From NCBI RefSeq assembly GCF_030687395.1, contig NZ_CP117430.1:3286001-3350000 (forward strand): a DNA stretch of 64,000 nucleotides. The letters are read 5' to 3'. The position numbers were made by a program, and so were the translations under genes. The notes beneath the pieces were generated by a model. That model was not told where the DNA came from, searched no databases, and saw nothing but the letters and a program-made list of their open reading frames with translations. The stretch comes from Pseudomonas wuhanensis. GTDB taxonomy: Bacteria > Pseudomonadota > Gammaproteobacteria > Pseudomonadales > Pseudomonadaceae. Below are positions 9,103 through 18,895 of the stretch, in pieces; positions within the stretch are counted from its first letter, which is position 1, and each line of letters starts with the position of its first letter.

Positions 9103-10035
9103 TCACGTGTTGGACGGTGACTGCGGAGTATCGGGATTAAGTTGCTGACGTCTGAATTGCCCAGGTGGCTGGCCATGTATCTGGCGAAAGCGTCGGGAGA
9201 AATAAGCCTCGTCAGCGAAACCGCACAACCTCGCCACCTCCCCCACCGGTCGTGTCCCATTGAGCAGATAATTGCGTGCCGCGTGCATCCTGCGCTCGAG
9301 CACCAGCTCAGTGAAGGTCTTGCCGATTTCCTTGCGCAACCAGTGCGTCAGATACGTCGGTGACAGGTAAGTCGCAGCAGCCACCTTGATCAGGTTGAGA
9401 TCGGGGTCGGCAATATTCTTGCGCAAGTACTCGGACATCCTGCTCAGCGCATCGCGTCGGCTGACTTCGGCGGCATTCTCTTCGGCCAACCGTTTGAGCG
9501 GCTCGGCATACAAGGCACAAACACTCCCCACCAGTTGCAACAACAACCCCTTGAGCATTTCGCGGGTGCCAAACTGACGGTTCTCATCCAGGACTCGCAT
9601 CTGTTCGATCAAGCCGCATACTTTACGGAAGTCCTCATCGCCCAGAATGAAATCCAGATGTTCCTGGAAGCGGAACGGCGACAACTCGGGTGCCAGGAGA
9701 ATCGAGACTTCCTCCAGATCCATCGGGTCGCACTGCAAATGCGGCAGCAGGAAGGTCTGGGAAAAATTGATCACCATGAAGTTGCTGTCTGCCGGATGCG
9801 GAATCACGTGCACGCGATGCGGCAGGATGAAGGCCAGCGTATTGCGCGGAAACGGACGTTCGACGTTGCCGATGTGCTGCACGGTATCGCCACCGAGGTT
9901 GACCTGGATCTGGAAATACTCATGGCGATGCGGGCTGGTTTCGGCGCGCCGGCCCTTTTTGTCGCGGATGTAAAAGTCCGTCAATTCGCTGCGTTGTTGC
10001 ATGCCGTAAGTGGGTACTCGACTCGGTGACGACAT
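9103..10035 (-). CDS. AraC-family transcription regulator
   Basis: A 310-aa activator. The N-terminal half is a cupin-like effector domain (SPHRHEYFQIQVNLGG, then ILPHRVHVIPHP). The C-terminal ~100 residues hold two HTH motifs (LIKVAAATYLSPTYLTHWL and VARLCGFADEAYFSRRFR, then GQPPGQFR). It is divergent from the transporter-hydrolase-dehydrogenase operon at 10621 across a 585-bp gap and is the obvious candidate to control it, the inducer probably being the transported acid or a derivative. Confidence 0.9.
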   Translation of the reverse strand: MSSPSRVPTYGMQQRSELTDFYIRDKKGRRAETSPHRHEYFQIQVNLGGDTVQHIGNVERPFPRNTLAFILPHRVHVIPHPADSNFMVINFSQTFLLPHLQCDPMDLEEVSILLAPELSPFRFQEHLDFILGDEDFRKVCGLIEQMRVLDENRQFGTREMLKGLLLQLVGSVCALYAEPLKRLAEENAAEVSRRDALSRMSEYLRKNIADPDLNLIKVAAATYLSPTYLTHWLRKEIGKTFTELVLERRMHAARNYLLNGTRPVGEVARLCGFADEAYFSRRFRQIHGQPPGQFRRQQLNPDTPQSPSNT

Positions 10036-10620
10036 CGCCTGAGGATCCTCGACAGGTACATGGACAGGTTGTCATCGCGCCGCGACGCAGGCGGCGACCT
10101 CGGTGATTGTGAAGGCAGACACCGCTGGCTTCAACACGTCATAGGATGACAGCGAAATACAGAGAATTAATTGTATCCGTGTGTGATGTGTCGTCTGTCC
10201 AAAAAACTACGAGCACGCAAAAATATTTAATCTCTTAAAAACATCAACTTATGAATCGAATAAAGCATAACGAAGGAAATGAGCTGATTTGATTTTTCTT
10301 GGACACCTGCATTGATCGCCTTTTACAGGAGAAAAAACGATCTAACGCCTCCGTTGATTTTGAGAGGTTGTACGACCACTGTAACAACCAATGCAGCCCG
10401 ACCCTTCCAAAAACAATCAAAAGGTGCGCTCGTGATGAACCTGCTTTTTTCCCTCGCCAACCCTCCCCCGATCGAGCCGATCCGAAGGCGTATCTGAGCG
10501 CCTGACAGCGGCTGTCCGCGCCTCTCATTCAAGTAGCGATTGCTCTGCCCCGACACTCGGGGCATCGGCTTCGGCTGCGCGCGAACATCTCGATTCTTCT
10601 AACAATAAAAAGGTCTACTC
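10036..10620. other. Divergent regulatory region between araC-type gene and the operon
   Basis: About 585 bp with no convincing gene; the frames here are short and without ribosome binding sites. The stretch 10190-10330 is AT-rich, as expected for promoters. A palindrome lies at 10546-10564 near the transporter start. Confidence 0.5.
10546..10564. promoter_or_regulatory. 19-bp palindrome in the transporter leader
   Basis: TGCCCCGA-CAC-TCGGGGCA, perfect 8-bp arms, 56 bp upstream of the transporter ATG. It could be an operator or a leader hairpin; a 3-nt loop would make a very tight hairpin. Confidence 0.4.
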
Positions 10621-11970
10621 ATGTCGAACTCGCAAACCTCTCCGTCCACCGCGCCGTCGGTGAGCGCCGGCGCCCGGGACGCCCTGTTGCCTCAGCGACT
10701 ACCGACGCGGCGGCGCTGGTTCATGCTGTCATTGCTGCTGATTGCGACCATCATCAACTACATCGACCGCGTAAATATCTCGATTGCCGCACCGTTCATG
10801 GCCAAGGATCTGGGCCTGGACAAGATCGAAATGGGCCTGATTTTTTCCGCGTTTGCCTGGACCTACGCACTCGCCCTGGTCCCCGCCGGGTTCATCGCCG
10901 ATCGCTTCGGTTCCCGGTTCACCTACGGTGTATCACTGATCAGCTGGTCGACGGTTACCGTGTGCCAAGGCTTTGCCACAGGATTCGCTTCGCTGTTCGG
11001 GCTGCGCCTGGCCGTCGGCGCCATGGAAGCTCCAGCATTTCCGGCCAACAGCCGAGCGGTCACGGTGTGGTTCCCGGCCCGCGAACGAGGCCTTGCCAGC
11101 AGCATTTACGTGTGCGGCCAGTATCTGGGCACGGCACTGTTTACCGGTGTGCTGTTATGGCTGGCCACGACCTATGACTGGCGTCATGTGTTCTACAGTA
11201 CCGGGCTGCTCGGCATTGTGTTCGGTGTGATCTGGCTCTACTTGTACCGTGATCCGCTGAGCTGCAAGAACGTCAGCCAGGAAGAATTGAAGTACATCGA
11301 AGCCGGGGGTGGACTGGTCAAGAGCAGTCAGGAGCGCACCAAGTTCAACTGGCGGCAGATCGCCGAGTTGTTCAGCTATCGGCAGATCTGGGCGATTTGC
11401 ATCGGCAAGTTCGCCAGCACCTCGGCGTTGTACTTCTTCCTGACTTGGTTCCCGACGTACCTGATCGAAGAACGCAAGCTGACCATGATCAAGGCCGGGG
11501 TCTTCGCCGTGTTGCCGTTCGTGGGTGCAACGGTCGGCATCTTGCTCGCCGGCATCATCTCCGATCTGCTGATTCGCCGTGGTTACTCAATGTCCTTTGC
11601 CCGCAAGTTGCCATTGGTGGTCGGCTCGATGCTGGGCATGTCGATCGTGCTGGTGAATTTCACCGACTCGAACGTGATCTGCATTGCGGTGCTGACCATT
11701 GCCTTCTTCGCCCAGGGAATCGCTTCGTCGTCGTGGGCGGCGGTGTCGGAAGTCGCGCCCAAGGAATTGATCGGACTGACCGGCGGGGTCACCAGCCTGG
11801 CAGCCAACATCGGCGGGATCGTTACCCCGATTGTGATTGGCGGCATCGTCCACGCGACAGGCTCGTTTGCCTACGCCTTCTGGTTCATTGGGGGTGTGGC
11901 GCTGATGGGGACCTTGTCCTATTCGTTGCTGCTCGGTCGCTTGTATCGCATCGAACTCAAGGCGCGCTGA
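10621..11970 (+). CDS. MFS transporter, anion:cation symporter (sugar-acid type)
   Basis: A 449-aa inner membrane symporter with 12 predicted helices. The first helix ends IINYIDRVNISIAAP, and the loop after helix 2 reads GFIADRFGSR, both typical of the ACS family that carries glucarate, galactonate, tartrate and similar acids. The N-terminal ~30 residues are a cytosolic tail. The start has AAAAAGG 8 nt upstream. It is first in an operon with an FAH hydrolase, an SDR and a 2-hydroxyacid dehydrogenase, so it probably imports the substrate these enzymes use. The exact substrate is unknown. Confidence 0.88.
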   Translation: MSNSQTSPSTAPSVSAGARDALLPQRLPTRRRWFMLSLLLIATIINYIDRVNISIAAPFMAKDLGLDKIEMGLIFSAFAWTYALALVPAGFIADRFGSRFTYGVSLISWSTVTVCQGFATGFASLFGLRLAVGAMEAPAFPANSRAVTVWFPARERGLASSIYVCGQYLGTALFTGVLLWLATTYDWRHVFYSTGLLGIVFGVIWLYLYRDPLSCKNVSQEELKYIEAGGGLVKSSQERTKFNWRQIAELFSYRQIWAICIGKFASTSALYFFLTWFPTYLIEERKLTMIKAGVFAVLPFVGATVGILLAGIISDLLIRRGYSMSFARKLPLVVGSMLGMSIVLVNFTDSNVICIAVLTIAFFAQGIASSSWAAVSEVAPKELIGLTGGVTSLAANIGGIVTPIVIGGIVHATGSFAYAFWFIGGVALMGTLSYSLLLGRLYRIELKAR

Positions 11971-12068
11971 GCCAAGAAACCGTTTTTCTCCAACACGAGG
12001 CGGCATTCGTCCAACTTCGCAAAAGATTGCCGCCGTACGCTGACGCTTCTAACAGGACGACTACAAAA

Positions 12069-12761
12069 ATGACGATGACTGAGTATGTGTTTACCCCGGA
12101 TCTACCCGTGACCTTGCCGGTTGCCGGCAGCCAGCAGCGCTTTCCCGTTGGCCGGGTATTTTGCGTCGGCCGCAACTACCCTTGGCCAGACACCCAAGGC
12201 CAGTCCCGCCAGCCGCCAGTGTTCTTCATGAAACCGGCGAGCAACGTGGTGGATGCGGCGGGTGAAGTGACTTTCCCGCCGTTGACCGAAGAGTTTGTCC
12301 ACGAAATCGAATTGGTCGTGGCCATCGGTGAAGGCGGCGCCAATATTCCGGAGAGTCAGGCGCGGGCCTATGTCTGGGGCTATGCCGTCGGTCTTGACCT
12401 GACCCGTCGTGATGTCCAGCGCACGGCCAAAAGCAATGGTTTGCCGTGGGAAGGTGCCAAAGTGTTCGACGGCGCCGCGCCGATGACCGCCATCGTGCCA
12501 GTGACTCGCGCCGGACACCCGGACGGCGAGTTGTGGCTGAACGTCAACGGCGAAGAACGCCAACGCGACAGCCTCGACAGCCAGATCTGGTCAGTCAGTG
12601 AAATCATCAGCCGGATCTCTCAGTCGGTGGCGCTCCGGGCCGGCGATCTGATCATGACCGGCAGCCCGGCAGGCGTCGATGCGCTGCAACCAGGCGACAT
12701 CATCAACGCCGGGATCGACGGCATCGGCCAACTGGAAATGCGCGTCGGCCAGCGACCTTGA
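12069..12761 (+). CDS. Fumarylacetoacetate hydrolase-family protein (fumarylpyruvate hydrolase/FAHD1 type)
   Basis: A 230-aa FAH-fold enzyme, the short single-domain type that hydrolyses acylpyruvates or decarboxylates oxo-diacids. It shows FCVGRNY near residue 36, [10 protein letters not shown], the metal-binding pair [12 protein letters not shown], and [14 protein letters not shown]. The C-terminus has [15 protein letters not shown]. It is second in the operon, about 100 bp after the transporter, and is followed closely by the SDR. The first ATG is 12069 with another at 12075; AGGA lies upstream. Fumarylpyruvate is one candidate substrate, but the neighbours suggest a sugar-acid or keto-acid pathway. 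Confidence 0.85.
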   Translation: MTMTEYVFTPDLPVTLPVAGSQQRFPVGRVFCVGRNYPWPDTQGQSRQPPVFFMKPASNVVDAAGEVTFPPLTEEFVHEIELVVAIGEGGANIPESQARAYVWGYAVGLDLTRRDVQRTAKSNGLPWEGAKVFDGAAPMTAIVPVTRAGHPDGELWLNVNGEERQRDSLDSQIWSVSEIISRISQSVALRAGDLIMTGSPAGVDALQPGDIINAGIDGIGQLEMRVGQRP

Positions 12762-12799
12762 ACCCGACACACGCCCTCTCGAATAACAAGGAGAAACAC

Positions 12800-13558
12800 A
12801 TGAACAGTCCTTTGAAAGTAGCCCTGGTCACCGGCGCCGGTAGTGGAATCGGCCGCGCCGTGGCCCTGGCGCTAATGGCCGACGGGTTCACCCTGGTATT
12901 GGCCGGACGCCGACCGGAGCCATTGCAGGCATTGATCGAATGGGCGCTCAGCGAAGGACACGAAGCGTTGGCGGTGCCCACTGATGTGCGCGACCCGGCC
13001 AGTGTCGATGCGCTGTTTGCCACCATCACCGAGGTCTACGGACGCCTCGATGTGGTGTTCAACAACGCCGGGGTCAACGCCCCTGCCGTGCCGCTCGATG
13101 AGCTGACGTTCGAGCAGTGGCGCAACGTGATCGACACCAACCTCAACGGCGTTTTCCTCTGCGCCCGTGGAGCCTTCGCACTGATGCGCCGGCAACAGCC
13201 ACAGGGCGGGCGAATCATCAATAACGGCTCGATCTCCGCCCACACCCCACGACCGTTCAGCAGCGCCTACACCGCCAGTAAACACGCGGTGCTGGGGCTG
13301 ACCAAATCCCTGGCCCTGGACGGGCGCGAATTCAACATCGCCTGCAGCCAGATAGACATCGGCAACGCCCTGACCGAAATGTCGGTGCGCATGACCAAAG
13401 GCGTGCGCCAGGCGAACGGCACCATCGCCGTGGAGCCGATGGTGGACGTCAAGCACGTGGCCGATGCCGTGCGCTACATCGCCGGCCTGCCGCTGGAGGC
13501 GAACGTCCTGAACATGACCGTCATGGCCAGCGCCATGCCGTTTGCCGGTCGCGGTTGA
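12800..13558 (+). CDS. Short-chain dehydrogenase/reductase
   Basis: A 252-aa classical SDR: cofactor motif [11 protein letters not shown] near the N-terminus, NNAGVN, catalytic Ser in [10 protein letters not shown] and the YTASKH active site (Tyr-x3-Lys). ATG 12800 is chosen because AAGGAG lies just upstream; the longer frame has none. The Arg after the second beta strand (AGRRPEP) suggests NADP(H) preference. It probably oxidises or reduces a hydroxyl of the pathway intermediate shared with the neighbouring 2-hydroxyacid dehydrogenase and FAH hydrolase. Confidence 0.88.
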   Translation: MNSPLKVALVTGAGSGIGRAVALALMADGFTLVLAGRRPEPLQALIEWALSEGHEALAVPTDVRDPASVDALFATITEVYGRLDVVFNNAGVNAPAVPLDELTFEQWRNVIDTNLNGVFLCARGAFALMRRQQPQGGRIINNGSISAHTPRPFSSAYTASKHAVLGLTKSLALDGREFNIACSQIDIGNALTEMSVRMTKGVRQANGTIAVEPMVDVKHVADAVRYIAGLPLEANVLNMTVMASAMPFAGRG

Positions 13559-13591
13559 ACCGGCCTTTTTATTCCGTTACACGAGGTTTAC

Positions 13592-14548
13592 ATGAAGCCA
13601 GAAGTCTTGCAGCTCAGCCCGATCCTGATCCCCGACATCAACGCGCGGCTCGATGAGCTGTTTACCGTCAGACGCTACTTCCAGCAGGCCGACAAGCAGG
13701 CTTATTTGCAGGAACACGGCGCGAACATTCGCGGGGTGATCACCGGCGGGCATACCGGCATCAGTCAGACACTCATGGCGCAACTGCCCAAGCTGGAAGT
13801 GGTGGCGGTCAACGGCGTGGGCACCGATGCGGTGGATCTGGCATACGCCAGGGACCGCGGGATCCGCGTGACCGCGACCATCGGCGCGCTGACCGAAGAT
13901 GTCGCCGACCTGGCCATCGGCTTGTTGATTGCCGTGTGCCGGGGTCTGTGCACCAGTGATCGGTACGTGCGTTCGGGCCAATGGCCCCATAGCCCGACAC
14001 CGTTGGCCCCGTTGCCGTTGGCGCGCCAAGTGTCCGGCATGCGCATCGGCATCGTCGGCATGGGACGGGTCGGCCGTGCAGTGGCGACCCGCGCCGCGGC
14101 GTTCGGTTGCCCGATCAGCTACACCGATTTGCAACCAATGAGCGACGTGAACCACACCTTCATCGCCGACTTGAGCCAACTGGCCCGCGACAGTGATGCA
14201 CTGATTCTCGCGGCCGCTGCCGACAAGGCTGAAGCCATCATCAATGCCGAGGTACTGCAGGCGCTGGGCAAGGACGGGTATCTGATCAACGTGGCGCGGG
14301 GCAAGCTGGTCAACGAGGTCGATCTGGTGGCAGCGCTTGCCGCCGGTGAGATCGCGGGTGCGGCGCTGGATGTGTTTGTCGATGAACCGAACGTCCCCGA
14401 GACACTGTTTGCCAACGAGAAAGTGGTACTGCAGCCCCATCGCGCGAGTGCGACGCTGCAGACCCGCACGCGGATGGGCGTGATGGTGGTGGCGAGCCTG
14501 GTGGACAGTTTCGCCGGGAGAATACCGCAGGGGTCTGTGACTGACTGA
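13592..14548 (+). CDS. D-isomer-specific 2-hydroxyacid dehydrogenase
   Basis: A 318-aa enzyme of the glyoxylate/hydroxypyruvate/2-ketogluconate reductase family. It has the dinucleotide motif GIVGMGRVGRAV, Arg in INVARGKLVNE, Glu in DVFVDEPNVP and the catalytic His in LQPHRASAT, so the Arg-Glu-His triad is complete. It reduces a 2-keto acid to a D-2-hydroxy acid or the reverse. It is last in the rightward operon, 33 bp after the SDR, with a strong hairpin downstream. Confidence 0.88.
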   Translation: MKPEVLQLSPILIPDINARLDELFTVRRYFQQADKQAYLQEHGANIRGVITGGHTGISQTLMAQLPKLEVVAVNGVGTDAVDLAYARDRGIRVTATIGALTEDVADLAIGLLIAVCRGLCTSDRYVRSGQWPHSPTPLAPLPLARQVSGMRIGIVGMGRVGRAVATRAAAFGCPISYTDLQPMSDVNHTFIADLSQLARDSDALILAAAADKAEAIINAEVLQALGKDGYLINVARGKLVNEVDLVAALAAGEIAGAALDVFVDEPNVPETLFANEKVVLQPHRASATLQTRTRMGVMVVASLVDSFAGRIPQGSVTD

Positions 14549-14554
14549 ACGTTG

Positions 14555-14587
14555 GCCGCCGAGGAGACGTTGCGTCCCCTCGGCGGC
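14555..14587. terminator. Hairpin between converging genes
   Basis: Perfect 10-bp inverted repeat GCCGCCGAGG / CCTCGGCGGC with a 13-nt loop, just past the stop of the rightward dehydrogenase and next to the stop of the leftward Nramp-family gene. It can work in both directions. The U tract is poor. Confidence 0.6.
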
Positions 14588-14593
14588 TCGGTG

Positions 14594-15895
14594 TCAGGTA
14601 AACAGATCGACGCCCAACTGGAAGGCGACCCACAGCGCGAGGCCTGTCGCAAAGAGCAGCGCGATGTTTTCAAACAGGTTGTTGCGATACTTCTTGTCCA
14701 GCAGCGACTTCTGGTTGGACATGATCAGCAGGCCCAGGGAAATGACCGGTAAGCCAATGATGTTCAACGCGCTGACACCAATGGTCAGGGTCACGAAATC
14801 CGGCATGCCTGGCAGCGACCAGATCAATGGCGTCACGAGGATGAACAGCATGAACCATTTATGCATCGGATCATGGTGAAACTCTTTTCCGTACTTCTCG
14901 CGACGCTTGGGGAGAACGTGTTGGAAAGCATCGGTAATCAGCATCGGGAACGCCGTGGTCTTACCGGAAATACTGGCAAACAGTGTCGCGAACACGCCGA
15001 TGAAGAACACATACCAACCAATCGGACCGAAGAAGATTTCCAAGGCCTTGCCCAGGTCGCCCAGGGTTTTTACCTCGATACCATTGGGACGCAGGATTTC
15101 CGCGCCGACGATCCAGATGGCGAGGTTGATGACGATCCCGACGAACACCGCAAACAGCAAATCGTTACGTTGAACACGCTTGTGTTGCGGCCCTACCCAG
15201 CCCTTTTGGCGCATGACATACGGATGCACGAAGTTGGCAATGGAGCCTGCAACCGCGCCGATAACCGATACCGCCACCAGCAGCGCGCCATGCACGCCTT
15301 CATCCGGCGGGATGCTGAAGCCGATGGTGCCTTTGACGATGCCGACGACATCGGGGCCGGACATCACGGCCAAGGCGATAAAGGCCAGGGTCATGATCGC
15401 CAGCAGCACCTTCATCACGCCTTCGATCATCGAATAAATATTACGACCCACCAGCATCCACACAGCGAGTACCACCGCCAGTGAACACAGCAGGGGCTGG
15501 TCGATTTTCAACAGCATCGCCAGCGACTCACCCGCCCCCTTGATCATGTAGGCGTTCATCAAGTGCCCCATCAACAGGGCGTAGACAAGCATGAACCAGG
15601 CGAAAAAGGGATTCAGCTGCGCATAGCCTTGCAGGATGGTCATGCCCTGGTTATTGCACAACTGGAAGCGAGCGATGATGTTGACGATCAGGTATCTCAA
15701 GAGCAGAGAGACCGCCAGCACCCACATCATTGCGTAACCGTAATTGGCACCGGCCACGGACGACGTGATCAGGTCACCTGCGCCCAGCCAGGACAGTACG
15801 GCGATGATTCCGGGGCCCAGCAGTTTGAGTATTCGGGAAAATCGATTTTGTGCGGGCACCGCAGCCTGGCCTTCGACGGAAGGAATGCTCGTCAT
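14594..15895 (-). CDS. Nramp-family transporter lacking the canonical metal motif
   Basis: A 433-aa inner membrane protein with about 11 helices and the Nramp/SLC11 pattern (LLGPGIIAVLSW near the start). In metal-transporting Nramps helix 1 carries DPGN; here the same position reads SWLGAGDL. The helix-6 region reads IANFVHPYVMRQKGW instead of the usual MPH motif. Both metal-ligand positions are thus altered, so divalent metal may not be the substrate. ATG 15895 is chosen because GGAG lies 8-9 nt upstream. It converges on the sugar-acid-like operon, and carriage of an organic acid is a possibility I infer only from context. Confidence 0.8.
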   Translation of the reverse strand: MTSIPSVEGQAAVPAQNRFSRILKLLGPGIIAVLSWLGAGDLITSSVAGANYGYAMMWVLAVSLLLRYLIVNIIARFQLCNNQGMTILQGYAQLNPFFAWFMLVYALLMGHLMNAYMIKGAGESLAMLLKIDQPLLCSLAVVLAVWMLVGRNIYSMIEGVMKVLLAIMTLAFIALAVMSGPDVVGIVKGTIGFSIPPDEGVHGALLVAVSVIGAVAGSIANFVHPYVMRQKGWVGPQHKRVQRNDLLFAVFVGIVINLAIWIVGAEILRPNGIEVKTLGDLGKALEIFFGPIGWYVFFIGVFATLFASISGKTTAFPMLITDAFQHVLPKRREKYGKEFHHDPMHKWFMLFILVTPLIWSLPGMPDFVTLTIGVSALNIIGLPVISLGLLIMSNQKSLLDKKYRNNLFENIALLFATGLALWVAFQLGVDLFT

Positions 15896-16169
15896 AGAGG
15901 GTATCTCCATTTATTTTTTTTGTGAGAACGAGCGCAGTCGAACATAGTAGATACGACGTCGTACAACAATTCTTGAGCGAGTGTGTTTAGAAATGTTTCA
16001 AACTCGGGTGAGCGTCGGGCTGCGTGAATAGCACCGAACCGGACCAAGGTCAAGCAAACACTGCGCCTTGGCCACGACGCATCTTTCCAATTTGAGAAAA
16101 ACAGCGATTGATGTGGCGTAAGCACAGTCATAGGATGACCGACCACGCCATAAAAATAAAGGATCACCC

Positions 16170-17309
16170 GTGAATAAACCCCTTCTCTTGGCCGCTGCCG
16201 CTGCCGTTGTCTACGGCCTCAGCCTGCAAGCCAATGCCGCCACTTTTGCCTATATATCGAGCCCGGGAGACGGTCTGATTTCCCAGTATCGCCTTGACCA
16301 GAACAACGGCGCGTTGAGCCTGATTGAACAGGTCAACGCCGGTGATCAGGTCAACCCCATGGCCATCACCCCTGACAGCAAAGTGTTGTTTGCCGCCTTG
16401 CGGGTCAAGCCGTTTCAGGTGCTGGGCTACAGCATAGATCCCAAGAGCGGACATCTGACTCCTCTGTCCAAAGCGCCCCTGGCAGAAAGCATGGCTTACC
16501 TGTCTACCGATAGAAAAGGACGCTATCTGCTCGGCGCATCCTATGGTGCCGACACCGTCAGCGTTCAGGCCATCGACAAGGCCTATCAGCCTTCTGCCAG
16601 CATCCTGAGCTACAAGACAGGCCCGCATGCGCATTCGGTTCGTACTGACCCGAGCAACCGTTTTGCCTACGTGGGCAATCTTGGCGCGGACCAGGTGCTG
16701 CAATATCGCCTTGATGCCAAAACCGGCGCGCTCTCCCCTATTGGCAACGGCCACGTCAGTGTCCCGGAAAATACCGGGCCTCGGCACCTGGCCTTTTCCC
16801 CGAATGGAAAATACCTGTATGTGGTCGGTGAAATGAGCGGCACGGTCACAGCGTTTTCAATCAATGACAGCACCGGCGCATTGACTCAGATTGCCGTTGC
16901 CAGTGGCATTCCCGAGCGTTTGAAACTGGCTCACGGCGAAGTGCGTGATTCCCGTAACAACGACTTGAAGGATGACCCCACACCACGTATCTGGGCGGCG
17001 GACCTGCGGATCTCGCCCGATGGCACGCTACTGTTGATGACCGAGCGCACCAGCAGTTCGGTATCAGCATTCGCGGTGAACCCTTCGACAGGCGGCTTGA
17101 GCTTTCTCGAGAACTATCCGGTGGAAGAGAAGCAGCCACGCAATATCGCTTTTTCACCCAACGGGCGCTGGTTGCTGGTAACTGGCGAGAAAAGCCAAAA
17201 AGTCGGCACTTACGCGGTCAGCAACAACGGCGCCTTGAAACGTGTCGGTGAAGCGGCATCGGGCAAAGGTGCGTTATGGGTTGAGGTACTGCAAACGTCG
17301 GCGGAGTAA
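16170..17309 (+). CDS. Secreted lactonase-family beta-propeller protein
   Basis: A 379-aa protein of the 6-phosphogluconolactonase-like (YbhE/PF10282) seven-bladed propeller family. It starts at GTG 16170 with AAAGGA upstream. Residues 1-23 are a Sec signal peptide ending ANA, so it acts in the periplasm. Repeated blade motifs occur (FAYVGNLGADQV, LAFSPNGKYLYVVGE, IAFSPNGRWLLVTGE) and GPHAHSVRTDPSNR near the middle. It may open sugar lactones, making acids for the pathway enzymes in the island; periplasmic sugar lactonases of this family are known. The substrate is not established. Confidence 0.85.
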   Translation: MNKPLLLAAAAAVVYGLSLQANAATFAYISSPGDGLISQYRLDQNNGALSLIEQVNAGDQVNPMAITPDSKVLFAALRVKPFQVLGYSIDPKSGHLTPLSKAPLAESMAYLSTDRKGRYLLGASYGADTVSVQAIDKAYQPSASILSYKTGPHAHSVRTDPSNRFAYVGNLGADQVLQYRLDAKTGALSPIGNGHVSVPENTGPRHLAFSPNGKYLYVVGEMSGTVTAFSINDSTGALTQIAVASGIPERLKLAHGEVRDSRNNDLKDDPTPRIWAADLRISPDGTLLLMTERTSSSVSAFAVNPSTGGLSFLENYPVEEKQPRNIAFSPNGRWLLVTGEKSQKVGTYAVSNNGALKRVGEAASGKGALWVEVLQTSAE

Positions 17310-17334
17310 TCTTCGGGCGAAAAAAGGCGCGACG

Positions 17335-17371
17335 CATGGAGGTCGGGAGGTGGCTCATTCCGACCTCCATG
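17335..17371. terminator. Hairpin after the lactonase gene
   Basis: Perfect 12-bp inverted repeat (CATGGAGGTCGG / CCGACCTCCATG) with a 13-nt loop, 26 bp after the stop. It lacks a long U tract but is placed as a transcript end, between converging genes. Confidence 0.6.
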
Positions 17372-17551
17372 GTTTGGCGGTCATCCATAAAACGTACCGC
17401 AAGGTGTTTGCCTTGAATCGCCGTGGGTTTCTCCGGGCACATTCGACTGCTGGTTTTTATCCGTTAATTACCGGATGCGACGGGCAGTAATCGGCTGTGG
17501 ATTCAACCGGCCATTCAAAACTTGCAGATAGCTGTGGAAGACGCGCCACAC

Positions 17552-18837
17552 TCAAGACTTAGGTTCCCAGCGGCGGAACAGTACGCTGGCGTTAACTCCA
17601 CCAAATCCGAACCCATATGAGAGCGCGTGCGTTATCAACATCGTGCGGGACTTCAAGCCGACCAGATCGAGCCCGCCGGCCGCCTCATCGGGATTAACCA
17701 GGTTCAGCGTGGGAGGCACGACCTGGTCACGAAGCGCCAATACCGTGAAGATGGCTTCAATGCCTCCGGCCGCTCCAAGAAGATGCCCTGTGGCGGACTT
17801 AGTCGAGCTGATAGCCACGCCAGAGTCACTCCCGAACACCGAACGAATTGCCGCCAGCTCTCCTTTGTTGCCAACCGGAGTGGAGGTCGCATGCGCATTA
17901 ATGTGTTGCACGTCCGCAGGACTGACAGCGGCCTGCCGCAGTGCTTGCTCCATGGCGCGCCGTGCGCCGCTGCCATCTTCCGGACCTGCCGTCAGGTGAT
18001 AGGCATCGGCGCTGGTGCCATAGCCGACCAGTTCCGCCAAGGGTTTGGCTCCACGTGAGAGGGCATGCTCCAGCGACTCGATTACAAGCAACCCGGCCCC
18101 CTCAGACATAACGAAGCCGTCACGATCGCGATCAAAGGGACGTGATGCCTCCTGCGGACGCTCGGCAAAACCAGTGGATAGCGCGCGGGCCGCAGCAAAA
18201 CAACCCAGGGTCACACGGTCTATCGCAGCTTCGGTACCGCCGCATATGGCGATGTCCGCCTCACCACTTCTGATGAGCCTGGCCGCATCGCCGATGGCCT
18301 GAACCCCTGCAGCACAAGCGGTTATCGGTGCGCCGAGAGGCCCTTTGAAACCGTGCCGAATGGATACGTGCCCGGCCGCCATGTTGGCGAGAAAAGACGG
18401 CGCAGTGAAAGGCGACAATCTGCGAGGACCACGCGCATCGGTGGTGCGCACAGCGTCGGCAATCGCGCCAAACCCACCTACGCCCGATGCAATGATCGTG
18501 GCTGTCCGCTCCTGGTCTGCGACATCAGTCGGATGCCAACCCGCCTGCTCCAGAGCTTCGTGCGCAGCCACAAGTGCAAACTCGATAAAGCGATCCATCT
18601 TCTTGCGATCCTTGGCCGAAATGATGCGCTCAGGGTCGTAACCCGCGATAGCATCATCTTCTAGGGACGGCACCTGGCCGCCTACTGCAACGCCTGTACC
18701 CTCAGCAAGATCGTCGGGCAGATTACGGATGCCAGAACGCCCCGCCAGCAATCTCTGCCAGACCTCTTCCACTCCAGAGGTCCGACAATTCCTGCTCCCG
18801 TGACTACGATTCGCTTTTGACCTTCGAGATTAATCAT
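17552..18837 (-). pseudogene. FabF-type beta-ketoacyl-ACP synthase with an N-terminal frameshift
   Basis: Condensing enzyme of fatty-acid type. The Cys-His-His set is intact: ITACAAGV, NAHATSTPVGNKGE and ATGHLLGAAGG. The ATG at 18837 has GAGGG upstream and opens MINLEGQKRIVVTGAGIVGPL, the normal start. That frame then leaves the one that encodes VEEVWQRLLAGRSG and all the rest. Only two bases separate the Leu codon (ends 18775) from the Val codon (starts 18772), where related enzymes have three residues, so 1 or 7 bases were lost. Unless restarted at GTG 18772, the protein is not made. It lies 58 bp downstream of the RND pump gene in one operon. Confidence 0.75.
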
Positions 18838-18895
18838 TGAACCCTCTTCATTTTTCAGTCGACGCCCACTAAAAGCAGCACGCTATGGCCTACGG

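Noticed and set aside
10244..10565. Overlapping minus-strand frames of 80-94 codons upstream of the MFS gene
   Set aside because: Lie in the divergent promoter region, lack ribosome binding sites and show no protein features.
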